DNA of 64,000 nt from Aselliscus stoliczkanus (lineage: Eukaryota; Chordata; Mammalia; Chiroptera; Hipposideridae), in the NCBI GenBank assembly GCA_033961575.1, contig CM066734.1:84342501-84406500 (forward strand). Direction: 5' to 3'. The notes under the pieces were generated by a model. That model was given only the letters and a program-made list of their open reading frames with translations, was not told the DNA's origin and did not search any database. The position numbers were made by a program, and so were the translations under genes. Positions 1 to 11,761 of the stretch are shown one piece after another (within the stretch, counting starts at the first letter, position 1; every line of letters begins with the position of its first letter).

Positions 1-499
1 TTATTTTACCCTTCTCCCTTTCCCTTTCATGTCTTAATTTATTTTCTTGTTTTGGTTCAGCTATATATATATTCTATATTAAGATTATTGTTGCATGAAA
101 GCTGTCTTTTAATTTTAGAGTTGTTTCTGCATAATTGCCTGGGCAAATGATATTCTACTATTACTTTTTTTTCACTTTTTATTCACATAATTACTAATGA
201 AAGTAACTAAATTATGTCACGTTCAATGAATTAGGTCCATGACACAATTTAGATGTAAAGAAATGGCAATTGTTACCTAACTGTTTTTTTAAAAGCTTCT
301 GAACCCTCCTATTCTATCTACCCTTCCACCCCTCTCTGAAATACATGATTTCTTAATAGAGAAAACTAACATTTTAAGAAGAAAGTAATGGGTAAAAATC
401 AAATCAACTTTTGGTAATTCTTAGAATACCAGTTTAGATATACATATATATTGCCATAGCAAGCCAAAATCTAACAGAGGAAAGAATGGGGTGGAAAGG
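1..499. other. Unannotated AT-rich sequence
   Basis: No gene, clear repeat family or RNA is seen here. It is upstream of the NPFFR2 coding exons and in human would be intron of the long isoform. Confidence 0.4.
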
Positions 500-690
500 T
501 GGGTTTCCTCATCTTATAAATGGGAAGAAAGCAGAGGCTGTGTCTGACTTTGTGATACATAGTAAGAAGCTGCTCAGTAACTACAGCTGGTATCAGTGTG
601 ACCTCACAGGGTCATTGTGAGCATTCTTTATATGAAATAATACATATAAGATTAGAGTAGCAAGCACATAGTAAGTGTAAAATATATATC
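500..690 (+). repeat. MIR SINE fragment
   Basis: Contains the MIR-type run with acctcacagggtcattgtgag, then a tail of the kind atgaaataatacatataag and cacatagtaagtg. Old and diverged. Sense orientation. Confidence 0.5.
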
Positions 691-699
691 TCTTTCACG

Positions 700-2575
700 G
701 TATCACTTGTTTCTTGCTTGGTGATCAAAGTATCAATCATTGATCCCTGTTAAGGTTAAAAGTAATTTAAAAAAAAACACTCCATGAACTAACTTAGACA
801 GGATACAAAGATTTAGACCCCTTTTGTTTCGCAATATGGAAATGGCTTCAGATTTTTGAAGCCCTCAGAATCTTCTAAGTAATGTTCCAGATCACAGATG
901 TCATTCTTCTGATGGTCCAGATTGCAAATGTCATTAATGACTGTATTTCTGTCAAACTCTGGTCAGGTTATATCATTTTAAGCTGTTCTTAACTCCTGTA
1001 GTGTTCTATTTAGACCTCTTAGCATGTAAGTGGATAAAACTGACAATTAAAAATTATGTCTTATTAAGGGCATTCTGGAAATCCAGATACAGAGAAGTAA
1101 TCTACATTTTTAAATATTTTTTATTGATCATAAGAAATAACTTTATGTCTATTTATTTGAACATTTAAAACTGGTTAACATTAGCAAAGAAAAGAATGAA
1201 ATTGATAAATTGCATTAGCTAGTTATATTTAATATTCAGAATGCTCTAGAATCATGTTACTCATTATTTTTCAAAAGCAGATCCTCTTAAAGATATTTTG
1301 GAAGAATATTAAAAGTTTATTGCTGATGCAGAATGCATAGTAAAATGATTTCTGGTGGATATTGAGTTGAATATAAATAGTGTGACACAGGGCTTAAGAA
1401 AGTGTTATGTATCCTGTGGGAACACAAAAATGTATCTTTTAGATGACTAAACTGTTGATAAACTTTGACATTTATATTTAATGACAAGAAAATTAGTAAA
1501 TATTTTTACAAGTCTGTAATTTCCTTATAAACATTCTTAGAAAAATCGGGAGAAGAAAAGGAAACAATACTTAAAATTGTTTTTTTGCATTAAGAGTGTT
1601 AGACTCCATCAGAAATATCTACTAGAGTTGAAACCCTATTTCCTGCTAACTATTTCAGTGATGTATGTGGGTGTTTTGATATGCAGATTATGTCCTGAAG
1701 GTACATGAGAACTTGTATGAGTTCAATTTTTAACACTTACCACTGAGCACTGAAAAATCTGAGTTATTGTCCACACAGTGAGCTTGCTAGAAATATGTTT
1801 AATACCCACTAGAGAGTCTGTGGATTGCTTTGCTAAAGCTTTGTTGTTTGCCACTGTTGCTAATGCACTGGGAAGATAATCACAACAAAATAATATAGAA
1901 AAAGAAACTCCGTGACCCTTAGTGTTTTCCTTAGAAAGACAGATAATACAATACATTTTCTACTGCTTCTACTTACAGGGAGAGACTGGGGTAGACTGGG
2001 CTAAAAATATAATCTGGGAAAGTTATACCCAAACTTGAAGTTTTGCTGGTTATTTGGGTCGCTAGGATTTAAGCATTAGTAAGTGATTCTCTTGTTCATG
2101 TAAACGTTTTTTAGTTATGACCAGTGACGCACTCTCTAAAGGATCTAGAAATGATTCAAAGAAAGAAGCTCACTTTCTCAACAATAAATCAATAAGAATT
2201 TGAAAATTTTCCTAGGCTAAGGATAAAAGGTGATTTGTTTGCTTTCTGGAAGTGGGTGATTAATATTGGTGGAAGAGAGGAAATTGAAGGGACTGATTGG
2301 AAGTGTAAGAGCAGTTCTCAGCAGTTGAGGTGAGGTGAAAGCATTATCCCCCTGAAGAGAGCATCTCTTCATGTTAGACATAGCTGAGAGAATCTAAAAA
2401 ACGATGTCTAGAGTTCAGTTTAAGGTTGTTTCCATTCCCAATTCTGCTGTGATTTCCCGACATCATCCCCAATCAATAACCTAACCTAAGTGTATTTTGA
2501 AAAATGAAAGGGAAGAGGCCAAGAAGACAAAAGGAATGGAGAATTTAATGAGAGCCAGAATCTGGGATAAGAATG
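700..2575. other. Unannotated AT-rich sequence
   Basis: Read through on both strands: only short open frames without similarity to known proteins. No repeat family is recognisable with confidence. Confidence 0.4.
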
Positions 2576-2624
2576 AACTAGATGCCACATTTCATCATTT
2601 TACCCCCATTAAAAAACAAAATTC

Positions 2625-2995
2625 AAGTGAATAAATTTTAAAGATCTTATTGGCTTTATTCAATGATTTAGGAATCAGGGCAGCATCTAATCAAGCAGAT
2701 AGGAAAGCATTCCAAAGAGCTATCCATGGCAAGATAATTTTCTAGGTAGAAGGGCGCAGTGACAAGGAAGTTATACTAGATGGATTGGTTATGACAAGGT
2801 TACTTTCCTTTAGGGAATGGAAGGGGCAGATCAGGCAGATTACCTAATTAGTGCTGACCAGACAATTCCCTATTGATTGATTTAAGATTCCATTTCTGGG
2901 AGAGTTGAAACTGTAATCAAGTTTTGTTTTGGTGATGTGGGGCTTAACATACAAGCAACTCCAATTTGGGTCTGTTGTCTTGTTTTTAACATCCC
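2625..2995 (-). repeat. Probable old LTR, antisense
   Basis: The segment starting aaagatcttattggctttat, then aatcagggcagcatc, resembles the R/U5 end of old retroviral LTRs read in reverse. Ends and family are not resolved, and no target duplication was identified. Confidence 0.35.
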
Positions 2996-4073
2996 TAAAA
3001 GTCTAAGAGAGAGAATTAGATTTACCATAGTCCTTGGTCCAGGGCTCTAGCCATTTAAAGTAGACATTAATGTAAAGACTTATCTCTGAAATATAGATAA
3101 AAATAAAGCACACTTTTTTTGTTTTGTTTGATTATAAGTCAGTCAGTTAAGTAGTTCATATGCATAGGTGAATTTCTTGGACTGCCTACCTAATTCATAA
3201 ATTGAATTGAGTATTTATTTAAATCTTTATTTCTACAACATCCCATTTTGATTTTCCTACCTCAGTGCTTCTAACATATTTTTATTAATATGTTTTTAAC
3301 ATTTAAGGGAAGATGAAGTTTAAGGAAATTTAAGGAGACATATTCTTATAAATGTCTATTTGTTCATACTTATTTGAAGAGGTATATTTATTTATCTACT
3401 CATTTATACATCTACTTATCTTATATACAAAGTGGATAAGACAATTGTAATTATTAAGGATTGTATCTACATCTTTCTTCTTCTAGGGGTTTTCCTTTTT
3501 TCTTTCCTTCTCTTTTAATGAGCAAATAACAAAAAATAAATTAATGAAGTCATAAATTTAATTTTCAGAAGGGTACTAAGAAGGAAATAAATCCAAAATC
3601 CCAATACTGAGAAGCAGCTACTATTAATGCTGGACAGACATAATAACTTCATATAAGTCCTGCGGTGTGTGGGGTCTGGCTTACAAGAACTAACTCCGAG
3701 AGTCTCTTCCTATTTCTGCATTCAGGGCTGTTATACTGGCAGATTGAAAATCAGCCATGGTGGGAGTATTTACATCATGGATATTTTGGCTTCATTCCAG
3801 GGCTTTTGTTGTATTTTGGTTGTTGTTGCTTTGAAAGCCAGTTATTAAACACTTATAAGCACACATACAACACATATATCTATCATACGAACAGATATGG
3901 AAAGACAGACAGGCATTTCCATATAGAGACAGACAAAAAATACTCCATGGTTTACATAATATTCTAAAGTAAAATGTATTCATTTAAAAATCATTCTCAA
4001 ATTTTAGAAGAAAAAGAAATAGAAGTGAAACTAAAGGAACTGCTATGGACTCCCTGGATTTTTCAACTCCATC

Positions 4074-4685
4074 GTTTTTTTTTTGTTTGTTTGTTTGTTT
4101 TGTGAAATAAACATTTTTTAAAATTAGTTTCAGATGTACAACACAATGCAACAGCCATACTTTTTTTTTTTTTTTTTTTTTTTGCTGAGCCATCCTGCCA
4201 CCTGTTGGCAGCTCAACGGCAACTCAGCTCAGGCTGGCATCGAACCGCCATTGCTCAGAGCTCAGCTCACACTCTTGAGCGAGCTCTTAACCAACTGAGC
4301 CACTCAGCCGGCCCCAGCCATACTTTTTACCCCTCTAAGTGACAATCCCCCTCCCCCAGTTCGCCACCTCACTCCTCCCCGCCCATATCATACATATCTA
4401 TTACAATTCCTTTGACTCCCTTCCACAGTATACTCCACATCCTGTGACTATCTATGTATTCAGTTACAGTTGGTATACAATATTATACAACATCAGCTTC
4501 AGGTGTACAGTGCAGTGATCAAGCCTCTACTCCATCCATGAAGTGGTCTCCCTAACAAGATACGTGACCATCTGACATGCCACAAAATTTTTACATTATT
4601 ATATTCCCCGAACTGTGTTTCATATCCCTGTGGCAATATTGTAGTTGTCTATTTATGCTGTCTAATCCCTTCCCCTTCCCCATCA
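4074..4685 (-). mobile_element. L1 3' end fragment, antisense, with nested SINE
   Basis: A 5'-truncated L1 tail read in reverse: T-rich left end, then agtttcagatgtacaacac and a characteristic 3' UTR. The same sequence recurs at 63.4-63.9 kb. Flanked by the direct repeat tcaactccatc (4063-4073 and 4686-4696), the expected target-site duplication. A tRNA-SINE sits inside at about 4164-4314. Confidence 0.8.
4164..4314 (-). mobile_element. tRNA-derived SINE (ggcagctc family), antisense
   Basis: A poly(T) tract is followed by tgagccatcctgccacctgt and ends ccactcagccggcc. Direct repeat cagccatac flanks it (4152-4160 and 4315-4323). It interrupts the older L1 tail, so it inserted later. The related + strand copy at 59.47 kb shows the same body with a poly(A) tail. 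Confidence 0.85.
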
Positions 4686-4876
4686 TCAACTCCATCTTTT
4701 TAACACAGGGAGTCCACAGAGGTCTGCCTGGGTTCCCATTCTCTGCTCTGCAGCCTCAAAACTCTCTCAAAATAGTAAGCTGGGGCAGGCAATTATAGGA
4801 CTCACCTCATTTTACCCATCTCTCAATGATGACTGTTCTTATTGCCTGATGACCAGTGTATTTCAAACCATTGTTT

Positions 4877-5066
4877 TTTTAACTTTATTCTTTATTTTTG
4901 ATGAGAATTCATTTTAAAAATTAGTTTCAGGTGTACAAAGCAACATACTAGTTAGACGTTTACACCCCTCACAACGTGATAACATCCCTCCCCCAAGCTA
5001 CTACCCCTCTGACATCTTATATAACTGTCATAATACCATTGACTGTCTTCCTTATGCTGTACTCCA

Positions 5067-5106
<40 letters not shown>

Positions 5107-5278
5107 TATTCTACATTATTCTACTTCAGCTTCAGGTGTACAGTGCATTGGTCAGACATCTATACAGTCTATGAAGTGATCTCCTTGATAATTCCTGTGC
5201 CTATCTGGCACCTTAAATAATCTTTACAACATTGTTGATTATATTCCTCATACTGTATTTCATATCCCCATCACTGTA
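4877..5278 (-). mobile_element. L1 3' end fragment, antisense, with (GT)n
   Basis: A second L1 tail immediately downstream of the first, with attagtttcaggtgtacaaa near its left end. Flanked by ttcaaaccattgttt at 4862-4876 and 5279-5293, a perfect 15-bp target duplication. The element holds a pure GT run at 5071-5104. Confidence 0.8.
5071..5104. repeat. (GT)n microsatellite
   Basis: About 17 uninterrupted GT units inside the L1 tail. It explains the run of Cys-Val in the overlapping open frame, which is not a gene. Confidence 0.95.
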
Positions 5279-5712
5279 TTCAAACCATTGTTTCAATCTG
5301 TTCTGACCATTATTTGGTTTTGTCAAGTGGGAGAGTAAATCCAGTCTCTTATTCTATTTTGACTAGAAGCAGGAGTTTCAACTTGACATTTATGCAAATA
5401 TAAGATATTTTTCAAATTGTGTTTATACTGTGGATGGTTTAGCATTACTTCTTAATTGCTTCATTAATTCTCTACCTTTAAAGAAATAATTGAGACATTA
5501 AGTAAAATATTATATAGTGAAGTCTTGATAAAATGAAAGGTGCCAACTATTGTAAATATTGATAATTTTCAGAAAATGATTTGTAGGTTTGTGATATGCA
5601 TCAGTTCTGCTTTTAGAATAGGCCATGATATCTGCATTTGTCCTTTTTGAATCTAAAGGTGAATGCTGTAATGCTCCTACTGCTTTCATATTAGCATTCA
5701 TGGAGCATACAA

Positions 5713-5827
5713 ACTTTTTTTATTTTTTTTTAAATTTTATTTTAAGGGGAATGTAGGCTTCTCTCATACGTGGGACCCGAACCGGGGCAGCTGGCTTCCC
5801 AAGCCAGCACTTAACCACAGCTGGCCC
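5713..5827 (-). mobile_element. tRNA-derived SINE (Rhin-1-like), antisense
   Basis: T-rich start, then gtgggacccgaaccggggc and ccaagccagc, ending in ggccc. Perfect 11-bp target duplication ggagcatacaa at 5702-5712 and 5828-5838. The family name is my inference from sequence recall. Confidence 0.85.
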
Positions 5828-5889
5828 GGAGCATACAATCTTATACGTTCTATTAGGGCAACAATAATGCCTATCCTAGTCATAATGTA

Positions 5890-5970
5890 TTGGGTTGTCA
5901 GGAAAGTCATGACGTATTTTTGCAACAAAAAACATAGAAAAAATACGTCATAACTTTTCCAACAACCCAA
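5890..5970. mobile_element. 81-bp mariner-type MITE
   Basis: Near-palindromic: the left end ttgggttgtcaggaaagtca pairs with the inverted right end, which closes ccaacaacccaa. TA dinucleotides on each side (5888-5889, 5971-5972) are the mariner target duplication. It has no coding capacity. A related copy lies at 59457-59690. Confidence 0.85.
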
Positions 5971-6103
5971 TACATTCATTATTAAGCATAGTGTTTAGTA
6001 AGTAGAATATACAATAAATATTATTGGATTAATGTAGAGGTTCAAGAACTGTATATTAGTGAATTCATATACAGTTTTGAGAACACTTATCACAATTAAA
6101 ATT

Positions 6104-6532
6104 ATTTATTTTAAGATTTTACTGGGGAATTGGGGGAGGGGAACAGACAAGTTGCTGTCCTTTTGTTCTTCCGTCTAGTTGTGGAGGATGTCTCTTCACT
6201 GGCCCATGTTGGTATTGTGATCATTGCCCTCTTCCCCGGTGAGGCAGATCGGTTGCCAGCCACTGGACAGCTGCTCCTGGCTGCTCTTGGCAGCTCACGC
6301 TGGCTGCCAGCCGCTCACTGTAGCCTATGGCAGCCCACTGCAGCTCCACACTGCAGTCTACGCTGTTGCTGCCAACTCACAGCAGCCCAGCTCCTGGTCG
6401 AGCCGTTGTTCACTATCATAGCTGAAGAGGGCACAGCATCACTGGCCCTCATGTTGGATCCAAACCTGGGCCCTGCTGCTCAGAGTTGGTGTCCCAAGCC
6501 AACTCTTAACTAACGTGCCACTCAGCTGGTCC
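6104..6532 (-). mobile_element. Long composite bat SINE, antisense
   Basis: Begins near ggggaattgggggagggg and ends with a tRNA-SINE head region (gtcccaagccaactcttaac...ctcagctggtcc). Flanked by acaattaaaatt (6092-6103 and 6533-6544). Related copies at 37.95, 45.58 and 63.95 kb. The 127-residue open frame across it is a by-product of the repeat. Confidence 0.8.
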
Positions 6533-6544
6533 ACAATTAAAATT

Positions 6545-7529
6545 CTTGAACATATACTATTGATTTTGTTTAAAGAGAGCTACATTAATGTTAAGTAAGT
6601 CTTTTTTCTTTAGAACTGTATGCCTTTAATGAAATTTACTCATCTCTGGGAATTTTGCAAGAACTAATTAGCATCACTTTTATACACATTACACATTGTG
6701 TTCATTCACTTTCATTATATATGTATTGAACAAATATATTTTTATATTTTGCAAATGGGTTTTTGCCATAATAAATCACATTGTTAAATAATTTAAGCTG
6801 TTGTGTAAAACACTTAGAACATAAAAATGATACTGTTAGTAGTAATAATATATGTTCTCTTTTACCAGGTATCATAAAAGATTACATAATCTCCATATCA
6901 GTTTTTCAGATAATTGGAATTTTCCCTAAATAGTATTAATATTTTGCAAATGATTATTTATTTCCTTATAATTTTTACAAAATAAGTTCAATAAATATTT
7001 CTTTTTAAATAGAGCAAGATTATGTTTAAATTTAATAATAATTCAAGTATCAATCAACACTTGAATTATCAAGTACGGTTTTATAGCTATAATATATTAA
7101 TATCTTTAGAAGTCTATGTGAAGTTGATGGTCTCCACATGAAAGTTTTCCTACTTTCTGTGCCTTTATAAATATATCAATGTTTTTATAGTTTTCCTCTC
7201 CTTCATTCTGAGGCTTCCAAATGGCCCTTTTCTCTTTTGTAGTGATTCTGTCATCTTCAGACAAACTTCCCTGTTCTTCTAATAAAGCATGAACTTCATA
7301 ATAAAGGCTTTATTGTAGCTTTTTTAACTGTTAGAAACATTTCTTCTTTTTCATCCTGCTTCTGGTTCTTAAATTGAAATTGTTCTTTGACATTTTACAT
7401 TTTATCATTGCTGTCACATCTAGAAGAAAAATCACATATATAAATCATACCCAAGCAAAGGATGATAAAGCTTACATCTGGAAAAGAACAAAGTACCTCT
7501 GAGAGGTATGTAATGGACTGATTTTTTTC
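6545..7529. other. Unannotated AT-rich sequence
   Basis: No gene, RNA or repeat recognised. Confidence 0.4.
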
Positions 7530-7806
7530 TTGCTACTTTTAAGTTCTCTTTGTCTTTAATCTTTGGTATCAGGCAATAAGAACAATCATTTTCATTATAT
7601 GTTTTAGTGTGGGCCTCTGGGTTTATCTTGTTTGGGACTCTATATTTTCTGGACTTGTATGTCTATTTTCTTTGCCAGGTTAACGAAGTTTTCTGTCATT
7701 ATTTTTTCAAATAGGTTTTCAATTCCTTGCTCTCTTCTCCTCCTTCTGGGATCCTGCAATGTGAATATTGTACACTTTATGCCATAGGTCTCTTAAATTA
7801 TCCTAA

Positions 7807-7913
7807 TTTTTTTTTTTTTAAGAGGGCAGTGTCACTGGCCCTCATGTGGGATCCGAAACCAGGCCACTGGCATCCCAAGCCAGCTCTTAACCACTGCATC
7901 ACTTGGCTGGCCC
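7807..7913 (-). mobile_element. tRNA-derived SINE in L1 ORF1 remnant
   Basis: Poly(T), agagggcagtgtcactggcc, then body ending cacttggctggcccc. Duplicated cctaattttttt on both sides. Younger than the L1 it interrupts. Confidence 0.8.
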
Positions 7914-7935
7914 CTAATTTTTTTTATTATGTGTT

Positions 7936-8040
7936 TTTTCAGTGTCACTGGCCCGCATATGTGGGATCTGAACCGGGGCCCTGCTGCTCAGAGCTGGCCT
8001 CCCAAGCCAGTTCCTAACCAACGTGCCACTCGGCCGGCCC
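7936..8040 (-). mobile_element. Second tRNA-derived SINE in L1 ORF1 remnant
   Basis: Starts cagtgtcactggcccgcata and ends ccactcggccggccc. Lies only about 20 bp from the previous SINE, same orientation. Confidence 0.8.
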
Positions 8041-9640
8041 TGTTTTTTGTTTTGTTTTGTTTTCTTTTTGCTGTTCTGATTGTTTTTTTTTTTTTTTTCT
8101 GTCACCTTGTCTTCCAGGTCAGTGTTTTAGTCTTCTGCTTCATCTAACCTATAGTTGATTCCATATATTATATACTTCATTGTAGTTATTGTATTCTTCA
8201 TATCTTATTGGTTATTTTTTATGATTTCTATGTCTTTTTTGAGGTTCTCAGTGAGTTCATCTGTTCTTCCCTTAATTTAATTGAGCATACTTATAATCAG
8301 TATTTTGAGCTCTATGCCTGGTAGATTGCTTGTCTCCATTTTATTTAGTTCTTTTTCTGGAATTTTGTCTAGTTCTTTCATTTGGAACACGTTTCTTTGT
8401 TTTCTTATTTTGGTAGATGTCCTGTGTTTGTATCTATGTGTTAGGTAGATATGGTACATCTTCCAGACTTGGCAGAGTGGCCTTATGTAACAGGTGTCCT
8501 GTGATATCCAGTAGCACAGTCTCCCTGTTTGCCAAGCCAGGTGCTCCCGAATTGTTCCTTGTGTTGATTGTGTGTGCCCTGCTGCTGCAGTGGAGCCTTG
8601 ATTGCTGTTGGCACATTAGTGGGTGGGATTGACCTTCAGTCTGACTGGCTATGAGAGCTAGCCTTGACGTCAGATGACAAGCTGTTGTGTAGGAGCTGAC
8701 TTCATGGAGCGAGAGTCGTTTTAACAGCGTTGTGGTGCCAGCTGAGTCTCCCCTTCAGGGTGTCATTTGTGCAGCTGGTTGGGTGGCATGCTGGTATAGG
8801 CTGAAGCCACCCACCAAGTGTGTTGGTTCTGGAACCTCGTAGGAGGGGCTCCAGTGCAGGCCAATGACAGCCTCCGTTTGTGCCTGGCTTGAGTCTGCCA
8901 GGTGAGAGCTACAGAATTCTTTGTGGCTTATTGCCACTTGTTCTGGGCTTAGAGGCACTTGGGATAGACTATGCAGTGAACGTCGGTTCACTGTCAGTAG
9001 TGCCAGGCTTGGGACCTTTTGATAGGCAGCACGATGTGAGCTGAGGCCAGCCATCACTTGTGCCAGGCTTGTGGCTGCTTAGTTGAAGTTATGTTGCAAA
9101 CCAATGCTGGATGCACTTATGCTAGATTTGGTTTGGTCCACCTGATGGGAGTTACAATGCAAGTTGAGACCAGTTGCCACTTTTGCTTGGCTTTGAGTTG
9201 CTTAGAAAGAGGTACAGGACACACTGAAGACAGCCGCTGCTTGTTTGGGTTTTGTGGACCTTTGAAATATTTTAGGAAATTCCGCAACATTAGCTGAGGA
9301 TGGCCACTGTTGTGGAAAAGCTTCTGGAAGCATCTTGGGCTAGGCATGCGAGTTGGATGGAGTGGAGTCTCAAGGAATCAGCACAGCTGGGTAAATGGTG
9401 TTAACTTGGTTAATGGAGAGCTCAGATTTGGTGCCTGCCCATGCCTACTAGCTGTATTGGAGAAAAACTTAACAAAGCAGGAATGGCGACTGCCAGTACT
9501 TACATCCCCTGGTTTACATTAAGGTGCCCAGGCAAGCGCACCGGGGCTGTGTACAAAGACTAAAGGCCAATTTCCTTTCTGGCTATCCACTGGGGTCAGT
9601 GGGGTTCTTTTGTTAGAGCTCACTTGTATAAGTCCACTAT

Positions 9641-10500
9641 CAAATTCATTTTCATTTAAGTCCAGATACCACCTTTTGTCCAAACAATTTACAAGGTATG
9701 AAGAAAAGAGTTAACAAGCAGCCTTGAGACTGCTATCTGTAGAAAAGCCTGCTTGCAGAGTTGGCCCTTTGTTAGTTTCCAGGCTGAGGGGAGAGCCAGC
9801 AGCCAGAGATGGATTTCCTCGCATGAGGAGAAGTAGAGAAGAGACCCACAGCAATAGGTTAGTGTCTCTGAATAGCCCAGGGAAGTGCCCACAACAGCAA
9901 TGTTACTGAACCGGGTATGTGAGCTTATTGTCCGTCATACACAGGGAAGCCAAATCTGAGGCAAGAGGTTTTTCTCAGAGACAAGGGTTTATTTGTGAGG
10001 CAGCCAGACAAGGAAATCAGAGAAAATAAATCATAAACAGTTCCTTATATTGATATAAAGTCTTTTTAAATGATAAGACTGACTCACCATGCCTAATCTG
10101 TGTGTACAAACAACATAATTCATGCTGTACACCTACTTTCCATCTGGGAAGCTGGAATTTTGATACATGCTAGGAAGAAGGTGCCCAAGTGACCACTCTC
10201 TAATTAAAAACCTTGGGCATTGAATCTTTAATCAGCTTCCCTGGTGGACAACACTTCACATATGTTGTCAAACTCATAGCTGGAGGAATTAAACATGTCC
10301 TATGTGACTCCACTGAGAGAGGATTCTTGAAAGCTTATGCCTTGATTCCTGCGGATTTTACTCTGTGTGCCTTTTCATTTGCTGATTTTGCTTTGTAGCC
10401 TTCTGCTATCATAAATATGTAGCTTTCAATACACTATATGTGAGTTATTTGTGTCTTTCTAGTAAGTCATTAAACCTGAGAGTATTGGGAACCTCTGACA
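9641..10500. repeat. LTR-like block, boundaries unresolved
   Basis: Two LTR-like textures are visible. At about 9912-10030 a segment with agacaagggtttatttgtg looks like an antisense LTR polyadenylation region. At about 10200-10490 the run tttgctgattttgctttgta followed by cataaatatg resembles the 3' end of a sense LTR. Family and ends cannot be fixed by eye. Confidence 0.35.
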
Positions 10501-11198
10501 TACAGAGTGGATTGAAATGTCTATGTTAAAATGCCAAGATTCTAATATAGATATTTATTGAATGCATCAATACTATGTGAATGGAATTATGCTCAGTGAA
10601 ACAAAGAGAAGTAGCCTAGACCTATTTTAAGAAATTCACAGTATGGTAGCTATGTCTACATACAGAAATGTATAAAAAGAATATTCAGTTAACCAAGTCA
10701 AAGTAGAATGAGAAAATACAAGCTTATTTCAATGGGAATTTTGAAGATGTAGTCACCTCATTTTGTTCAAATTATCAGGAGAGCTAAAGACATATAAGTT
10801 AGCCTTAGAAGAACGAGTAGGTTTGGGCAGGTTATGACATCTGGAGTCAGGAGGAGGGGAATTTTAGAAGGTTCCCCTTCTAAAGTTTCCTTTGAAACTT
10901 TTCAAAGGGATAGAAGGTAACATACAGAAGTAAAGTGTAGTGTATATTGAGGAAATAATATAGAATAATAAGTGTTACTTATGGGACAAAGTGGAATTTT
11001 CAATGCTCTTGTTTAAAAGTCTTAATAATTTGAATGTTTTATTTATAGCTCACCTCCATGCAAAACTTACAGATTATTATAGAAGACCCATCAAAATTAT
11101 ATAGCTTTTTAAAAGTGTCTCTCTTAAACTCAGACATAGAATTGATATACTACTGGTTTCTAATTATACTTTTTCTTTTCTGCCTCTCTGTTATTTAG
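10501..11198. other. Non-repetitive intron/upstream flank of NPFFR2
   Basis: No repeat recognised. It ends in the polypyrimidine tract and acceptor for the first common coding exon. If a short transcript starts locally its promoter would be here, but I see no clear core promoter. Confidence 0.4.
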
Positions 11199-11533
11199 GT
11201 CCATAATGAGTCAGAACTGGGACTCAAACTCTTCAGAAAACTGGCATCACATTTGGAGTGTCAATGAAACAAAGCATTATTTGTACTCAGATACCAATAT
11301 TACCTATGTGAACTACTATCTTCACCAGGCTCAAGTGGCTGCAATCTTCATTATTTCCTATTTTCTGATCTTCTTCCTGTGCATGGTGGGAAATACAGTG
11401 GTTTGCTTTATTGTAATGAGGAGCAAACATATGCACACAGTCACTAATCTTTTCATCTTGAACCTGGCGATCAGTGATTTACTAGTTGGCATATTCTGTA
11501 TGCCTATCACACTGCTAGACAACATTATAGCAG
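11199..11533 (+). CDS. NPFFR2: NPFFR2 first common coding exon (neuropeptide FF receptor 2)
   Basis: Encodes the extracellular N-terminus, TM1 and TM2 of neuropeptide FF receptor 2, a plasma-membrane Gi/o-coupled GPCR for RFamide peptides (NPFF, NPAF) involved in pain and opioid modulation (family knowledge). The exon follows a pyrimidine tract ending in ttatttag at 11198. The short-isoform ATG is at 11206, so 11199-11205 is 5' UTR, or coding if a longer upstream-exon isoform exists. The exon ends in phase 1 at a gtatgt donor (11534). Visible features: N-glycosylation sequons at N8 (NSS), N20 (NET) and N31 (NIT); TM1 about residues 44-71 with GN at 62-63 (N1.50); TM2 about 81-104 with LAISD, D91 = D2.50. 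Recognised by close similarity to remembered human NPFFR2 (YVNYYLHQ...[10 protein letters not shown]). The frame runs past the donor to a stop at 11592, which only intron retention would use. Confidence 0.96.
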
Positions 11534-11627
11534 GTATGTTGACTTGTGTGCAGTGCAAAGATAATATGAGAACATGTCCCATCTCCCTGTAGCCATGGCA
11601 GGGTCATCCATTCATTCACAAATGTTT

Positions 11628-11747
11628 GGGGGTTTTTTTGTTTGTTTTTTTTGAGGGCAGTGTCACTGGCCCTCATATGTGGGACCGAACCGGGGCCACT
11701 GGCTTCCCAAGCCAGCGGTTAATGACCGCGCCACTCGGCCGGCCCAA
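11628..11747 (-). mobile_element. Young tRNA-derived SINE beside NPFFR2 exon
   Basis: Poly(T) start, ggcagtgtcactggccctca, gggaccgaaccggggccac, end ccggccc. Perfect 14-bp target duplication attcacaaatgttt at 11614-11627 and 11748-11761. It sits 94 bp downstream of the exon's donor site, antisense to the gene. Confidence 0.9.
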
Positions 11748-11761
11748 ATTCACAAATGTTT

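Larger units (their letters stand above)
7530..9640 (-). mobile_element. L1 5' end: 5' UTR and ORF1 N-terminal part, antisense, broken
   Basis: Read on the minus strand from about 9640 downward. First comes a repetitive G/C-richer L1 5' UTR (8.5-9.6 kb) with repeated units around gccacttgtgcc-type strings. Then ORF1-like sequence: the frame starting at 8459 contains KIRKQRNVFQMKELDKIPEK and METSNLPGIELK, typical of mammalian ORF1. Farther on, about 7.6-7.75 kb, frames read like the ORF1 segment ENLF..IM.ENF.NLAK. Stops and two SINE insertions interrupt it. The remaining ORF1, ORF2 and 3' end are absent, so a later deletion or rearrangement removed them. Confidence 0.75.

Noticed and set aside
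6130..6513. 127-codon open frame on the + strand
   Set aside because: It lies entirely in an antisense composite SINE.
1..11198. Upstream exon coding the long NPFFR2 N-terminus
   Set aside because: I looked for an open, GC-richer frame ending at a gt donor in suitable phase and found none convincing; in human that exon lies much farther away.
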